NCBI GenBank assembly: GCA_033239525.1 | Contig: BSYO01000002.1 | Location: 13,612,626-13,676,625, forward strand | Direction of reading: 5' to 3' | DNA: 64,000 bases | Origin: Nepenthes gracilis | Lineage: Eukaryota > Streptophyta > Magnoliopsida > Caryophyllales > Nepenthaceae | Shown: piece by piece, positions 21,110 through 32,504 of the stretch | Layout of the letters: each line of letters opens with the position of its first letter | Numbering within the stretch: the first letter of the stretch is position 1 | The notes under the pieces: model-generated | What the model was told of the DNA's origin: nothing | Database searches by the model: none | What the model saw: only the letters and a program-made list of their open reading frames with translations | Translations under genes and position numbers: made by a program

Positions 21110-23247
21110 TGTGAAGTCCCGAAATCAAAGTAAAATATTACTACTTAAAAATCAGAGTGTTTTAATTTCGACTTAAACCGGAGTGGCCTCACACCACTGG
21201 TAGACCGGAAATAATGGCAATCAAATGTTGACCAGCGTCAAGATGTTGACCGATGTCAAAACGTTGACCGGCGTCAAGACGTTGACCGGAAGATCGACCG
21301 AAAAGTTGACCGGTTTTTAATATTGACCAACCTCGAATAAGAAAAAAAATATATTGGCCGGCTTTGAGTAAAAGTTGGCCGGATTAGACTAAGAAATGTT
21401 GACCGAAAAAGTTAACCGACTTCGAAGAAAATGTTGGCCACCTAGAATTAACCACCAAATTCAAAAGACAAGGGCCAACTTTGTCGTTAGATCCCAACTA
21501 GATCTCAATCTAATCAGAGCAAGTAAACTACCCCGTTAACCTTCTAGATAAAAGTACCAAGTAGGTAACTTATCCCACTCACTCCCACCTAACCCCTGAA
21601 GGGAAATACCAAGTAGGTAACTCACCCCACTTACTCCACCTAATCCCTCATCTTTATATATCGAGCTCCAGATGATAGACCGGTGTGAAAATTCCTAACA
21701 ATGAAGGAGGGTAAGAAGTGAAGAATGAGAAAAGCTTCAAGTTAATTAGAGTGGGCTGTTAATAGTCTACAAGTGTACCCCGTTTTTCAAGCTTAAATTG
21801 AAGAAATGTTTTACTGCAAGCGTACCTTCTTTTTTTTAAACTTAGATTTTACCTCTGTTTTCAAGTTTCAACTTTAAGAAAAATTGTAAGTGCTTTCCTC
21901 AGATTTAAATACTGCTTGATAAGTTGCATCTCTGACGTCATACTTGGCCTTACGATCAGACTGAAAAATATGACTCTAATTTCATGGTTAATTCATACTT
22001 TTTGTTTTCTGCTTGTCGTTTTCTGATCAGCTATGATTGAACTTGAATTGCATAAAAATGGAGAAGTAAATCGGTTTTGAATCATAACGTTATAATTATT
22101 GACCGGAATGAGATTTAGGGATTTAAAACCGGCTTTATGTCAATTGAAAGTCTTTATACTTGACCGGAATAAAAAAATGAATTCGAAATTTGACCTTATA
22201 ATATGACGACCAAAAGTTTTGTGTCCGTCCGGAATGCGGACTAAAGAAGAAGTGAACTGGCTTTATGACAAAATAAATAAGATCGGACTTTAGCACTGGG
22301 AGATAAAGTTCTCCGAAATGCTTTAGAAAATTATGGTGAAAAACGAGGATAACGAAACGGAGCCGTCATCGGGGCTTTGTACAAGGAGAAAGTAAGAGCC
22401 GTCCACGGGGCTTTGTACAAGGAGAAAGTGAGAGTCGTCATCGGAATTTTGTATGATGAGGTATTGCCGTGATTGTGAGGAGATGTGCACAGTCTATCCT
22501 CGATTATTGCCCCCTCCGCTAGCAATATCCTTTACCGATAAAAATAAAAGAGAAGAGAAATTTTTATAATATGACCAACTCTGTTTTTTTGTTTCGATTT
22601 TCAGAATTTAACTACTCCGGCCTTCCTGACATGTATCTGTCCGGTCAACTATTATTTTCTAAAATCTATGTTGTTTATGCATTTATCCGGTCAACTATTG
22701 TTTTATTCTTGCTGCATATGTATCTGTCCGGTCAACTGTTATTTTATAATATTCATGCTGCATATGTATCTATATCCGCGTTACAGTATAAACGCTTTAC
22801 AGAAGATCTGCATGTATCTTGTTGAGCTCCGACTCACTGTTTTCTATTTTTTTTTCATTTTAGATGAAATTATAGAACTTGTGCCGGACGAGAGTGAGTG
22901 ACTAGAGCTCTGTCCGAATGATTCTAAGGACTTGGAAGCACATTCTGAGTTACTCGGAAGAAGTGGTCTTATTGTGATTATTCGACTGAAATATATAAAT
23001 TGTTGTAATTGGACCTTTATGACTATGTATGCATAAATGAGTTTTATGGGGATGAATGTAAATATTTCGGTAGGTTAATAGATTAGCTTCTGTTACATAT
23101 TTTATGGATATCATATATGGGTCTAAATGGCATCTATGATCCTGTGATTGGTATGCACGACCGGCCCGGACCGGATCACTGAAACCCTGGTGTCAGTTCC
23201 GAGAGGTCGCTGGCAGAATGCAAAAAAAAAAAATCCGTTCCGTCACA
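21110..23247 (+). mobile_element. Solo LTR, about 2.1 kb, with ATTCT target-site duplication
   Basis: It starts TGTGAAGTCCCGAAATC and ends CCGTTCCGTCACA, flanked by ATTCT at 21105-21109 and 23248-23252. No gag or pol motif is present inside. A TATA-like CTTTATATATCG lies near 21652. The orientation is taken from that box and the TG...CA ends and is tentative. The size and the 5-bp duplication fit a Ty3/gypsy LTR, possibly chromoviral, but the lineage cannot be set without the internal region. It lies in the tail of the ORF1-only LINE. Confidence 0.75.
21228..21404. repeat. 18-bp-periodic W-box array
   Basis: TTGACC starts at 21228, 21246, 21264 and 21282, exactly 18 bp apart, then at 21306, 21323 and 21399. 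The first units have the form TTGACC-N3-GTCAA, so each carries the WRKY core in both orientations. The array lies upstream of the TATA-like box of the solo LTR, the position of U3 enhancers. Confidence 0.75.
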
Positions 23248-24000
23248 ATTCTTATAACTCGTGTTTGTTGTTTTTAAGTTGAATTATTAAAATTTTGCTG
23301 AGGTAAGATGCAGCCGTGTGGGAGCTGTCTTCCCGCTGAATTCTTATAACGTATGATGCTGTTGCTGTATCGCTCTGTCTGATGAAGCTGATGGAAATGT
23401 TGCTATTTGTAAATAGTTTGTCAGTTTGGTGCGTATAACCGGAATACATGTTTTGACTAGCATGGTTTGCTGAAATGGCGTAATTTTCGGAATGGCTCTG
23501 TTGGCCGGTATGAAGATTTTGCTCAATTTGGTTTTTGCCCGGTACGCACCAACATGCAGCAAAAATGCCGAAATGGATATTTGGTCCGATATGCAACAAT
23601 GCCAATCTGCACTTTGTCCGGTAATGTGCTAAATGCCAGTTTGGGTGAAATGGCTGGTCATTTTGCCCGGTTTGATTTTGAGAGAAAAAAGGGGGAAAAA
23701 AAAGGTGCAGTTTGTGCTGGTCAACAGGATGACGTTTTGGCTGTTTGGACGATATGAAGTTCCCATAATGGATGGCTGGGTTGGCTTTCGGTTTGCTTGT
23801 AATGAGCAGTTTGGAATTTCGATGTACAGATAGCTGGTTTCTGTTATGTTTTTTTTGCTTTTCATGACATGTTTCATAGAGTTCGGGGGATATCCTAACT
23901 TCTATATTTTAACCCCAAGTTAGTAAAACACTTAGAGACAGAATATAAGTTTTTTATAAATTTTTTTTACTTTAATACAATTTTACTTACCAAAAAAATA

Positions 24001-24714
24001 ATAAATCATAAAACAATATTATTAGTTTTTTTTAATATTTAATTATATCATATTCCAACACATCCTTTGATAAACATGTTTACATATGAAAATTATATAT
24101 TTATTTTATTAAATATTTAATTTATTCTTATTTTTATTTTACTAACTTTTTAGACTAGACAGTTCGATACTTACTTACAGGTGATTTGATTTACCAAATG
24201 GTTGTTCAAGAATAGAATTAGGATTATAGATTCTATTTAATGTATTATTATTCAAAAAGTATAGCAATTTATATTCCTAGTTTTGGTTTACTTCAGATTA
24301 TTGTTATATCCGGTTAAAAATGATGTATGGTGATAGGGTTTGAGTTAATTTCGGTTTCCTATTCAGTAGTTTGGTTGAGTTATGGTGATTGAATGCACTG
24401 GTTTTAGTGTAGATGATTTTCCTTATATATAATTGGAGATCATATCTTATTAGAGTTTAGAGCTATTTTTTAGTACAACATTTTAGATCTTATGACTAAT
24501 TTATTATTTTATTTTGGGTAATTTATTGGTATTCAATTTTTAAGTTCGCATTTGAATGCCATTTGGATATTCTGCTGAGATAAATAATTAAATTTTAAAT
24601 AATCAATGACTAAGATCTAATTTGAGCTAATTAAGAATTAAAAATTAATATAATTGGATTTCAGTATCGAACACATGACACCAACTTCTTATATAAGTGC
24701 TACCAAAATCTCGA
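24001..24714. other. AT-rich stretch, no gene; one segment shared with 1390-1500
   Basis: 24110-24225 and 1390-1500 share 'TTTTTACTAAC(C/T)TTTTAGA(T/C)TAGA' and a following 'ACTTGCAGGTAGAT/ACTTACAGGTGATT' block, so both are copies of one dispersed repeat. No coding content was recognised. Confidence 0.45.
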
Positions 24715-25560
24715 CACAAATTTTGAATCCTAATTTAAAACAGTGGCAACTGGAATCCTATCAAGTCGTACAATCTCCTTGTTGTATAGTTTGGCTAACC
24801 GGTCTAGTGAAATTGTGACCCTCGTGACCATGGAATGCATCAACTTTCTTAGTTTGTCAACAATCACCATGTTAAGTCTTGTCCTTAATGCATGCTTAGA
24901 AGTCATGATACAAAGTTTGTAGCGATATGTGCCCACTTCAAGCTTGGGATGGGCATGGAATGAATCTTCCAGGCTAGCGCTGATGTTTTGCTTTGACCTA
25001 TTGGCAGACGAAACCCTTAGATACATAGTCTATGAAGTCCTTCTCGTGTCCACTTAACAGAACACCTTTTTATATTTTATAGCACAGCACCCTTGGTGTT
25101 GTCTAGATGGATTGTATAGCACGAATATTTTGCCTTCTCAAGAATATATTTCCATAAGTCATTCACATTTGGAATGCGTAAATGATCATGGAGCCTCAAG
25201 ATGTCGTCTTCTCCGAGATGAAAACCTGCTTGTGACTCACTCGCCAAATCTCTATGGATTAATCCAACAATGGGTCCTCTTGCAAAGTCTTCTTAATCAG
25301 ATCGAAAAACATCAATTATACCTAGAGGTATGATACAATTGCCCATGAATCCCTCGAAAGAAGCTATAGTTGACGGTCCTTAACCTCCTCTAGTGTACAC
25401 CCACTTGCGGATCATCTTATGCACTATTATTTCATCTAACTTCCTGCTCAGCTCATTTATAATGACATTAGTATTCTTCAATTTATACTGGATCTTACAA
25501 TCATAGCCATTCAGCAAATCTAACTTTGTTGTTGCATGTTGAGCTCATCTAGGAGATTTG
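24715..25560 (-). pseudogene. Minus-strand chromovirus pol remnant (RNase H end and integrase core)
   Basis: Minus-strand reading gives, in order, an RNase H C-terminus (LLNGYDCKIQYKLKNTNV, NELSRKL) near 25430-25540, a zinc-finger region, then integrase core with MVIVDKLRKLMHS and TISLDRLAKLYNKEIVRL at about 24770-24880. The last part is open for 98 codons (25026-24730). The match is to the family order VIVDRLTKSAHF - DRLAxLYxxEIVRLHG. Other parts are shifted or stopped. It is not functional. Confidence 0.72.
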
Positions 25561-26017
25561 GTACTCTCTGGTGAATTCCTGATTGAGAATTTATATAACT
25601 AATTTATCATGTATAAGACTCAACAGCATCTAAATATTTGATACCAAAAGTCATCAATAATTAACTTAGTCAAATTATAAATACATAACAAATATATACA
25701 ATTATGCCAGATTAAAGGGTGTACAAGTTAATCATATTAAATAACTATCTCAACGTCGGCAATTAAATTTAGAAGGTGTTTATTTATCAATGTCGTTCAA
25801 TGCATGTACTCTTACAATGCACCTATTTGATCACCTAAGGTCACCATCTCAATTACGGAACTTATCACCCTATCTAATAGCGACACAACAAATAAAGATG
25901 TATTGAATATATAAAATAAATCTTTAGGTCAGGAATAAAATGAGTAAAAAGGGAACTGAAAAATCCTTATTTCTCACCATTGATTCTTTAATTATTGGTA
26001 TGATTGTTTTTAATATT
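25561..26017. other. AT-rich flank without a recognisable gene
   Basis: Low-complexity sequence between the chromovirus remnant and the target site of the Tat element. Nothing further is seen. Confidence 0.4.
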
Positions 26018-26022
26018 CATAT
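26018..26022. other. Target-site duplication of the 26-35 kb Tat element (left copy)
   Basis: CATAT, identical to 35484-35488 beyond the 3' LTR. Confidence 0.85.
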
Positions 26023-26812
26023 TAATGGGTCCTGGAACCCTGGGCCTAAAATCGCAGACGCAGACCCAAAAAGTCGCATAAAAAGGTTGGCCCAAAAGGC
26101 CCATAAACCCGACCAAATTCAAACGGCTGGCTCGTTTCCGAGAGCTTGGCCGCCCGGACGGCCGCTGAGACCCATTTGGGACGGGGACCACCAAAAAGAC
26201 CAAAATAACCCAGATGTCAGCTCAGCGCATGCTGCCACGAGCAACCAACGGCTCCTGACACGCCGTACATGCAGGCCATGCGCCTCTGAGCGCCGTATCT
26301 GCAGATTGTGACAGGTGTCCCTGTCACAGCCGCATCCACAGTGGTGGCAATGGTGGCAGACAACCCTGACGTGCCAGCACTACGTGTCGTCTTCCTCACG
26401 GCATCACATTCTCTATAAATACCCAACTTCAGCCGCTGAAGAAGGACCTTTGGCTTCTGGATCTTCCTAACCAGACTCTAGCAAAAACCCTTCAGAGAAG
26501 AGAGAAAGGAGATAAGTTGTATTTCTTGCGTTGTAACATCCTGAGGACGTAACAGTTTCCCAGGCATTCATCGTTGTACTTTCTCTTCATCATAGTGAAA
26601 TTTCTCGGACTGCTCGTCCACCACCGTGGTTTTTCACCCTTCGCCAGATTGAGGGGTTTTCCACGTAAATTGAAGTGTTCATCCACTGCCCCCGTGCTTT
26701 TCTCTTCACTCGACTTCTACTCACTTTGTGTTGCTCCAATCTGTCCGTCCGCGTGCTCAGAAATCCGCTCGCACTCGATTTAACGCACGGCCAGAGTTAA
26801 CCGGACGCAATA
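26023..26812 (+). repeat. 5' LTR of the complete Tat element
   Basis: It starts TAATGGGTCC where the 3' LTR has TGATGGGTCA (G to A in the terminal TG) and ends GACGCAATA where the 3' LTR has GAACGCAACA (C to T in the terminal CA). A TATA box (TATAAATACCC) is at 26414. The downstream half matches the 3' LTR closely. Confidence 0.88.
26414..26420 (+). promoter_or_regulatory. LTR TATA box
   Basis: CTCTATAAATACCC in the middle of the LTR, repeated unchanged in the 3' LTR near 35092. It probably sets the start of the genomic RNA. Confidence 0.7.
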
Positions 26813-26813
26813 T

Positions 26814-26831
26814 TGGCGCTGTCAGGAAGCG
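26814..26831 (+). other. Primer-binding site
   Basis: TTGGCGCTGTCAGGAAGC directly after the 5' LTR. It resembles the family form TTGGCGCCGTCTG(C/T)GGGAA but has decayed at the 3' side. Confidence 0.65.
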
Positions 26832-26860
26832 GCGGTACCCAACAACCTAAGAATCTCTCA

Positions 26861-28320
26861 ATGGTGAACACAAGGGCGCAAGCGAGCGCAGCCCCCAGAG
26901 AAGCGACCTCGCAAGGCGGTGGCGCTAACCCCTGTGCTGGGGTTGAGGATCATCTCGATCCAGTGGTGAGAGGCTTGGCCGCCTAGGTGGTTGGCATGTC
27001 ACAGGTCTTCGTGACCCTCTGCTCCAAAATCGACCAGCTTAAGCAGGCGGCTCCCGACAGGGCCTCACAAGCTGAGGCGCTGCAAGTCGGGAACAAAGGA
27101 GGCAGTCGCCGCGAAAGGCCTCCTAGTCGGCGGGAACACCCGAGGACTCAGGTGGCTTCCAGCAGCAGAGCGCCACGAAGGGTCGAGGACCAACCAGGTC
27201 CTCGAGTTCAAGGAGAAAGCCCCGAGAGATGCCATTCGGAGGCCCAACGGAACCGCCACGACCACGACGATCAAGAGGCGGTTCCCCGAGATGCGCTCCC
27301 AAGAGGAGCCCGCACGGTCCCGGAGGGCCGTGCTGTTCAGGAGCCTTATGAGTTAAGGCACTACCTGAACGAGAGAAGGACGGCTGCCCCACCTCGAGTG
27401 GAGGCCAGACCGAAAGAGGATGGAACCTGATGCTGCGTGAGAGCAGCGGAGGAGGAGCTAACGCACTCCAATCTCCGTTTTCCACGGAGATTAGGACGAG
27501 GACGCTCCCCCCAAAGTTCAAGATGCCCAACCTGGAGTTGTACGACGGCAGCGGTGATCCCATGGATCACCTTAACCATTTCAGGGAGCACCTGAGCCTC
27601 CAGGGTTTGGACGAGACAACCATGTGCCAGTGCTTCCCTCTGACTCTGAAGGAAGATGCACAGATGTGGTTCTACGGAATGCCCGCGGACTCCATCCGCG
27701 ATTTTGGAGACCTGACGACGGCTTTCCTGTCCCAGTTTGCCTCCAGTAGAAGAGTGGAGAAGCAGCCCTGGCACCTCACTCGTGTCAAACAGGGACCCAG
27801 GGAGGGTTTGAGAGGATTCCTGGCACGGTTTACCGCAAAGGCCAAGCAGATCCCGAGGCTGACCGACGAGGTGAAGCTGAACGCCTTCCTCTCGGCCCTC
27901 GAAGGGGGTGCTTTCTTCAAGCACCTCATACATAAAGGCCCGCAGACCTTTATAGAGGCTGAGGCTGTGGCCAGAGCTTACATAGCGGCCGAAGAGGCCA
28001 ACGACGCCAAACGGCCTGAGAGAGACGAGCACACTCAACAGAAGGCTGCGGAGGAAAAAAGGAAATCTAGGGACTATCAAAGTCCCCAGAGGACAAAGAA
28101 GTACCATAAGGCCGAGCGAGCTCTCAAAGAGAGCTATAATCCATCTCACGCCGAACGACTCCCACACCAACGTCCTCATGCAGATCCGGGGAGAAAAATT
28201 TTTGAAGTGGCCCAAGCAGCTGTAGAACCCGGGCGGTGGGGAGCAATCGAAGTATTGTGACTTCCACCGCTGCGGGGATCATAGCACGTAGGATTGCAGG
28301 ACCCTGCAGAGCTCGATTGA
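26861..28320 (+). pseudogene. gag of the complete Tat element
   Basis: Nucleocapsid/capsid precursor. ATG 26861 gives MVNTRAQAS, the same start as in the other two elements (MENTRAQAS, MNTRAQAS). A TAG at 26984 stops it after 41 codons, the frame reopens to 27430, and a shift then leads to 27430-28260. The second part holds the Retrotrans_gag-type capsid core: FKMPNLELYDGSGDPMDHL, HFREHLSLQGL, QMWFYGMP, FLSQFASSR, WHLTRVKQG, IPRLTDEVKL. A knuckle-like C-x2-H...H...C (CDFHRCGDHS) follows near 28255-28310 in a shifted frame with a stop. It is not expressible as one protein. Confidence 0.85.
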
Positions 28321-29030
28321 CGAGCTCATCCGGAGAGGACACCTCAGCCGCTTCCTTCAGAAGGCAGGACAGGCCTCAGGGCCCGAGGATGGTGGAGACT
28401 CAGAGCCCCCCGGGAACCGAGTGGGTGCGGGGGTCGTGAACATGATCTCTAGCCGACCGGCTGGGGGAGACGGGCGTGGACTTGCAGCAGCGAAGAGGCC
28501 AAGGACGGGGCTTGGGAGTGAAGACGATGCTATCTACTTTAGCAGTAGGGACTTAGATCATGTAACTTCTCCTCACTCCGACCCCGGGTTAGAATCGCAC
28601 TTTTCGTTCGGGATGGAGCAAATGACTACCGGATGAAACGAGTATTTGTAGATAATGAAAGCTCTCGCAATTCTTGCAGTATCTCGATGCTTTCTTCAAA
28701 TTAGGGCTTAAGAAGAATCAAATGAAAGCGCCGGAAGGGCCACTCTACGGGCTGGACAACGAGCCAGTGCCCGTTCAGGGTATCATCCAGTTGGAGGTAA
28801 CCCTGGGAACCTATTCGAGGACAGCATCAAAAGTCCTCACCTTCCTCGTCGTGGACCTTCCCTCGGTCTACAACGTGATACTCGGACGGCCTTGCTTGGC
28901 TGCGTTCAACGCAGTGACCTCCATTCCACATCTCAAGATGAAGTTCCTCACCCCGTGGGGTAGGAGAGGTTCTCGGAGACTTAATCGGACGGATGTGTTA
29001 CTTAGCCCCAGACCGAGCAAGTAACACTTC
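28321..29030 (+). pseudogene. Retroviral-type aspartic protease region
   Basis: A linker (VGAGVVNMISSRPAGG) is followed by the protease: VDNESS near 28648 at the place of the active-site D-(N/T)-G-S-S, with glycine changed to glutamate, then a frameshift. FFKLGLKKNQMK, VPVQGIIQLEVTLGTY, LTFLVVDLPSVYNVILGRPCL and IPHLKMKF follow. The ILGRP flap-like end is intact. Its job in an active element is to cleave the gag-pol product. It is inactive here. Confidence 0.75.
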
Positions 29031-29199
29031 CATTACTCGACCTCGGGACGAGGCAACACTGCAACACGCTCCGCGGGAGAGCCTAAGTCCCGTTGAATCC
29101 CACGGATCAAGAGAAATATGTCTAAATAGGGAGCTCACTCTCAGAGGCAGTAAGGGACCAACTCGTCAGTTTTCTACGGGAAAACTCGGACGTGTTCGC

Positions 29200-30447
29200 A
29201 TGGTCCCCCAGTGACATGCTCGGGATCTCACCCGAGGTCATCGTCCACAAATTAGGCGTCGACCCTCGACATAAGCCGGTCAGATAGAAGCGGAGAAACT
29301 ATTCCACGGAGAAGTTGGTGGCCATCCGCGAGGAGGTCAAGAAACTCCTGGACGCTGGATTCGTCCGAGAAGTTCAGTACCCGGACTGGTTAGCCAACGT
29401 TGTCATGGTGAAAAAGAGCAATGGGAAATGGAGAATGTGCGTGGATTTCACCAACCTCAACAAGGCATGCCCCAAAGACAGCTTCCCATTGCCCAGGATC
29501 GACCACCTTGTGGACTCAACGTCCGGCTATGAACTCTTAAGCTTCATGGATGCGTACTCTGGGTACAACCAAATCAAAATGAGCCCCGAAGACGAGGAGC
29601 ATACGTCATTCATGACGGACCAAGGGACATACTGTTATAACGTAATGCCCTTTGGTCTCAAGAACGCAGGAGCAACTTATCAACGGTTCGTGAATAAGAT
29701 GTTCAAAGACCAGATGGGCAGAAATGTGGAGGTATACATTGACGACATGCTCGTCAAGAGCCGGATGAGCAGTGATCACGTGAGGGACTTGGCTGAGACC
29801 TTCCATGTGCTCAGAACCCACGGAATGAAGCTCAACCCCAGTAAGTGCATGTTCGGTGTTTCCTCTGGAAAATTCTTGGGCTACATCGTGTCACACCAAG
29901 GAATTGAGGCAAACCCAGAAAAGATCCAAGCGATCCTGAACATGCGGTCTCCACAAACAGTGAAGGAGATACAGCAGCTTACTGGGCGAGTGGCCGCCCT
30001 CTCCCGTTTCCTAGCAAAATCGGCCGAGAAGCACCTGCCATTCTTCAAAGCGCTAAGAGGAACGAAATCCCGACATTTCCGGTGGAATGATGATCATGAG
30101 GAAGCGTTCCAAGGACTCAAGAGCTACCTCTCGAGTCCGCCCCTATTAGCTTCTCCTCACAGGCGAAGAGCTATACTTGTACCTCTCTCGTGTCCGACGC
30201 AAAGACCGAGCTCTCGAGATTAGTACGAGCAAAGACGACAAGCAAGCAGCCCGTGTATTACGTCGGAAAAACTCTCACCGGCGCGAGACTGGTATCCTCG
30301 ACGGAGAAGGCGGCTTGGCGTTCCTGCTTCGCGATGAAACTCGTGCCATACTTCCAGCGCACAAGGTAATAGTCCTAACCGATCAACCTTTGAGAGCTAT
30401 TTTGCGAAACCCGAGATCTCGGTCGGCTGATCAAGTGGGCCATCGAG
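29200..30447 (+). pseudogene. Reverse transcriptase and first RNase H
   Basis: RT is open from 29315 to about 30160. Visible motifs are EEVKKLLDAGFVREV, VMVKKSNGKWRMCVDFTNLNKACPKD in two parts, SFMDAYSGYNQI, MPFGLKNAGATYQRF and the catalytic YIDDMLVKS. The thumb and connection carry LNPSKCMFGV, GIEANPEKI and LTGRVAALSRF. After a frameshift near 30165 the Ty3-type RNase H is broken over three frames, with remnants such as VLTDQPLRAIL and a VSD-type first aspartate. Both catalytic Asp of YIDD are present, so RT is the best preserved part of this copy, but it has no intact upstream reading frame. Confidence 0.88.
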
Positions 30448-32290
30448 TTGGGGGAATTTCACATCGAGTTCCGTCCGAGACCAGCCTTAAAGGGACAGGC
30501 GCTCGCGGACATTCTCGTCGAGACGATGGCACCGCCCACTTGCGACGAGGACAGGACTACCACGGACGAGTTCAGCAGAACCTCCGCTTGGACCTTGTAC
30601 GTGGACGACTCCTCCATGAAGGACGGCTGCGGAGCAGGGATTGTGTTACGCACACCTGAGGGAATGGAGATAAAGTACTCGTTGACGTTGGGATTCCCGG
30701 CTACAAACAGCGTCGCAGAGTACGAGGCCTTACTAGCCGGACTCCAACTCGCCAAGGAATGCTCGGCCAGAGAGCTCGTCATCTATAGCGATTCTGAGTT
30801 GGTCATTAATCAAGTCCGCAGAAGTTTCGATGTCAACAGCGAGCAGTTGTCCCAGTACCTTTCCAAGGTCAAGGACGTGATCGTGGGATTCAAGACGACC
30901 GAATTCATCCACATCCCGCGGGAGGAAAACGCCAAAGCCGACACACTCGCTCGAGCCGCGGCTTCCGGAGATCCTGAACAGTACGCCAGGGGGATGCGAG
31001 AGATCCTGGGCAGGTCCAGCATTGAAGACCCCGAGCGGGAGGTGATGCAGGTCGCGGACGAAAGCACATGGATGACTCCCTACCTAAAGTTTCTGTTTGA
31101 TGGCTCGCTGCCCGAGAACCCGAGCGAAGCCAAGAAGATAAAGAAGACAGCGGGTTGGTACACAATCGTAGATGGCCGGCTGTATCGACGGGGCTTCTCG
31201 GCCCCCTACTTGAGATGTCTCACTCCAGAAGAAGTCGAATACGCCCTGCAAGAGGTGCATCTCGGAATATGCGGATCCCATGTTGGAGGAAAGAACCTAG
31301 CCTTTAAGCTCATGAGGCAAGGATACTACTGGCCGACTATGAAATATGACGCCATGAATTTCGTGCGCAAATGCAAGAGTTGCCAACTTCACGGCAACAT
31401 GAGCCATCGCCTCCACACAGAACTCCAGGCGCTGCAATCCCCATGGCCGTTTGCCCAATGGGGGCTCGACATCCTCAGACCATTCCCTCTTGCCCCTGGA
31501 CAAAGGAAGTTCCTGATCGTGGGAATTGACTACTTCACCAAATGGGTGGAAGCGATACCACCGCCGTAATAACAGCAAAACGCGATGAAGTTCCTCCTCT
31601 CGTGTGCGGAGTTTGGAGTGCCCGAGTGTATCGTGGATCGACAACGGACGCAGCTTCACCGGAAAGCGGTTCACTAAGTGTCTGCTAAGCCTCGAGGATC
31701 AACCTCGGTGCACACATCGCTGGTGTACCCATGCCAACGGGCGGCAGTGGAAGTGACAAACCGCACGATCTTACACGGGCTAAAAACCAGGCTGGAATTA
31801 TCTGAGGGCTCATGGGTACACGAATTACCCTCCGTCCTCTGGTCATACAGGACAACGCCACGAGAACCCACAAGAGAGACCCATTTCAACCTTTGCTACG
31901 GGGTCGAAGCTGTCATCCCAATAGAAGTATGCCTCACTGACCATTGGGTGCTTCAAATAAGAATCGGATAATGTACCAAAGGCTCAGAAAGCCTCGATGC
32001 CCTCGAGGAAGTTCGCGACTAGGCGAGACTTAGGGTAGCGACCTACCAACAACGGGTGGCCCGCTATTACAACAAGAAGGTGAAGGCATGACCATTCGAA
32101 AGTCGGGGACCTCGTACTAAGAAGCGTGGAAGCCACGGGAAAAATATAGAAGGAAGGAACAAGCTCTCACCAAATCGGAAAGGGTTATTTTGGTCTCGCT
32201 ATCCTTCGAGGAGGAGCTTATAAACTACGCACCCAGGATGGCAAGCCGATACCCTGACTGGAACGCCGCTCACCTAAGGAAGTACTACCC
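30448..32290 (+). pseudogene. Second (archaeal-type) RNase H and integrase
   Basis: The longest open frame of the element (30448-31569, 373 codons). It starts with FHIEFRPRPALKGQALAD and continues into the second RNase H: LYVDDSS (Asp; usual VDGSS, so one change), SVAEYEALLAG (Glu), VIYSDSELV (Asp), HIPREENAKADTLA. This archaeal-type domain is specific to Tat elements. A spacer then leads to the integrase HHCC finger (VHLG-GSHVGG-CKSC) and the core Asp (WGLDIL). After 31569 the frame shifts: the second Asp region (near 31635) and the Glu region (VEVTNRTILHGL, 31750) are in other frames. The C-terminal SH3-like tail (YYNKKVKA...) ends near 32290. It is inactive. Confidence 0.85.
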
Positions 32291-32330
32291 CGGTGAAAAG
32301 CGGGCCGTCTCCAACAAACAAAAATTTCCC

Positions 32331-32407
32331 AGGCCGGGCCCTTGAGGTCATAACAAAAACTCGGCTGTGACCGAGCGGTCCCAGAGGCCGGGCCCTTGAG
32401 GTCATAA
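32331..32407. repeat. Short repeat with the CTCGG hairpin, between pol and the antisense gene
   Basis: AGGCCGGGCCCTTGAGGTCATAA occurs at 32331 and 32385 (54-bp period). In between lies ACTCGGCTGTGACCGAGCGG, the same hairpin unit as in the 42-bp array at 12277. This is a reduced, diverged version of that array. Confidence 0.75.
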
Positions 32408-32456
32408 AAAAAGGGAGAGAGAAAGAGGCACTTGTGATAAAAGTCAAGGACTTCCT

Positions 32457-32462
32457 TTTATT
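32457..32462 (-). terminator. Antisense poly(A)-like signal
   Basis: Minus-strand AATAAA 43 nt downstream of the antisense stop at 32505. The surrounding context 'TTTTTATGAAATAAAA' aligns with 'TTTTTGTGAATAAG' in copy 1. Confidence 0.5.
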
Positions 32463-32504
32463 TCATAAAAATACGATACAACGACGCAAAAGAAGAAACA
32501 AAGT

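Larger units (their letters stand above)
15963..24000 (+). mobile_element. LINE with ORF1 only, split by three later insertions
   Basis: The segments 15963-17770, 19035-19533, 20372-21109 and 23248-24000 read as one element: ORF1, then a non-coding tail ending in TTACTTACCAAAAAAA at about 23985-23998. Endonuclease and reverse transcriptase (ORF2), expected between ORF1 and the 3' UTR of plant L1-like LINEs, are absent from every segment. The tail shares 'AAAACACTTAGAG(C/A)' and the terminal motif with the LINE inserted at 17771-19034. The 5' end is not sharply defined and no target-site duplication was found for the outer element. Confidence 0.7.

Noticed and set aside
27361..28215. Minus-strand open frame of 284 codons opposite gag
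   Set aside because: It is the complement of a G+C-rich gag frame. The same frame is not kept in the other two gag genes.
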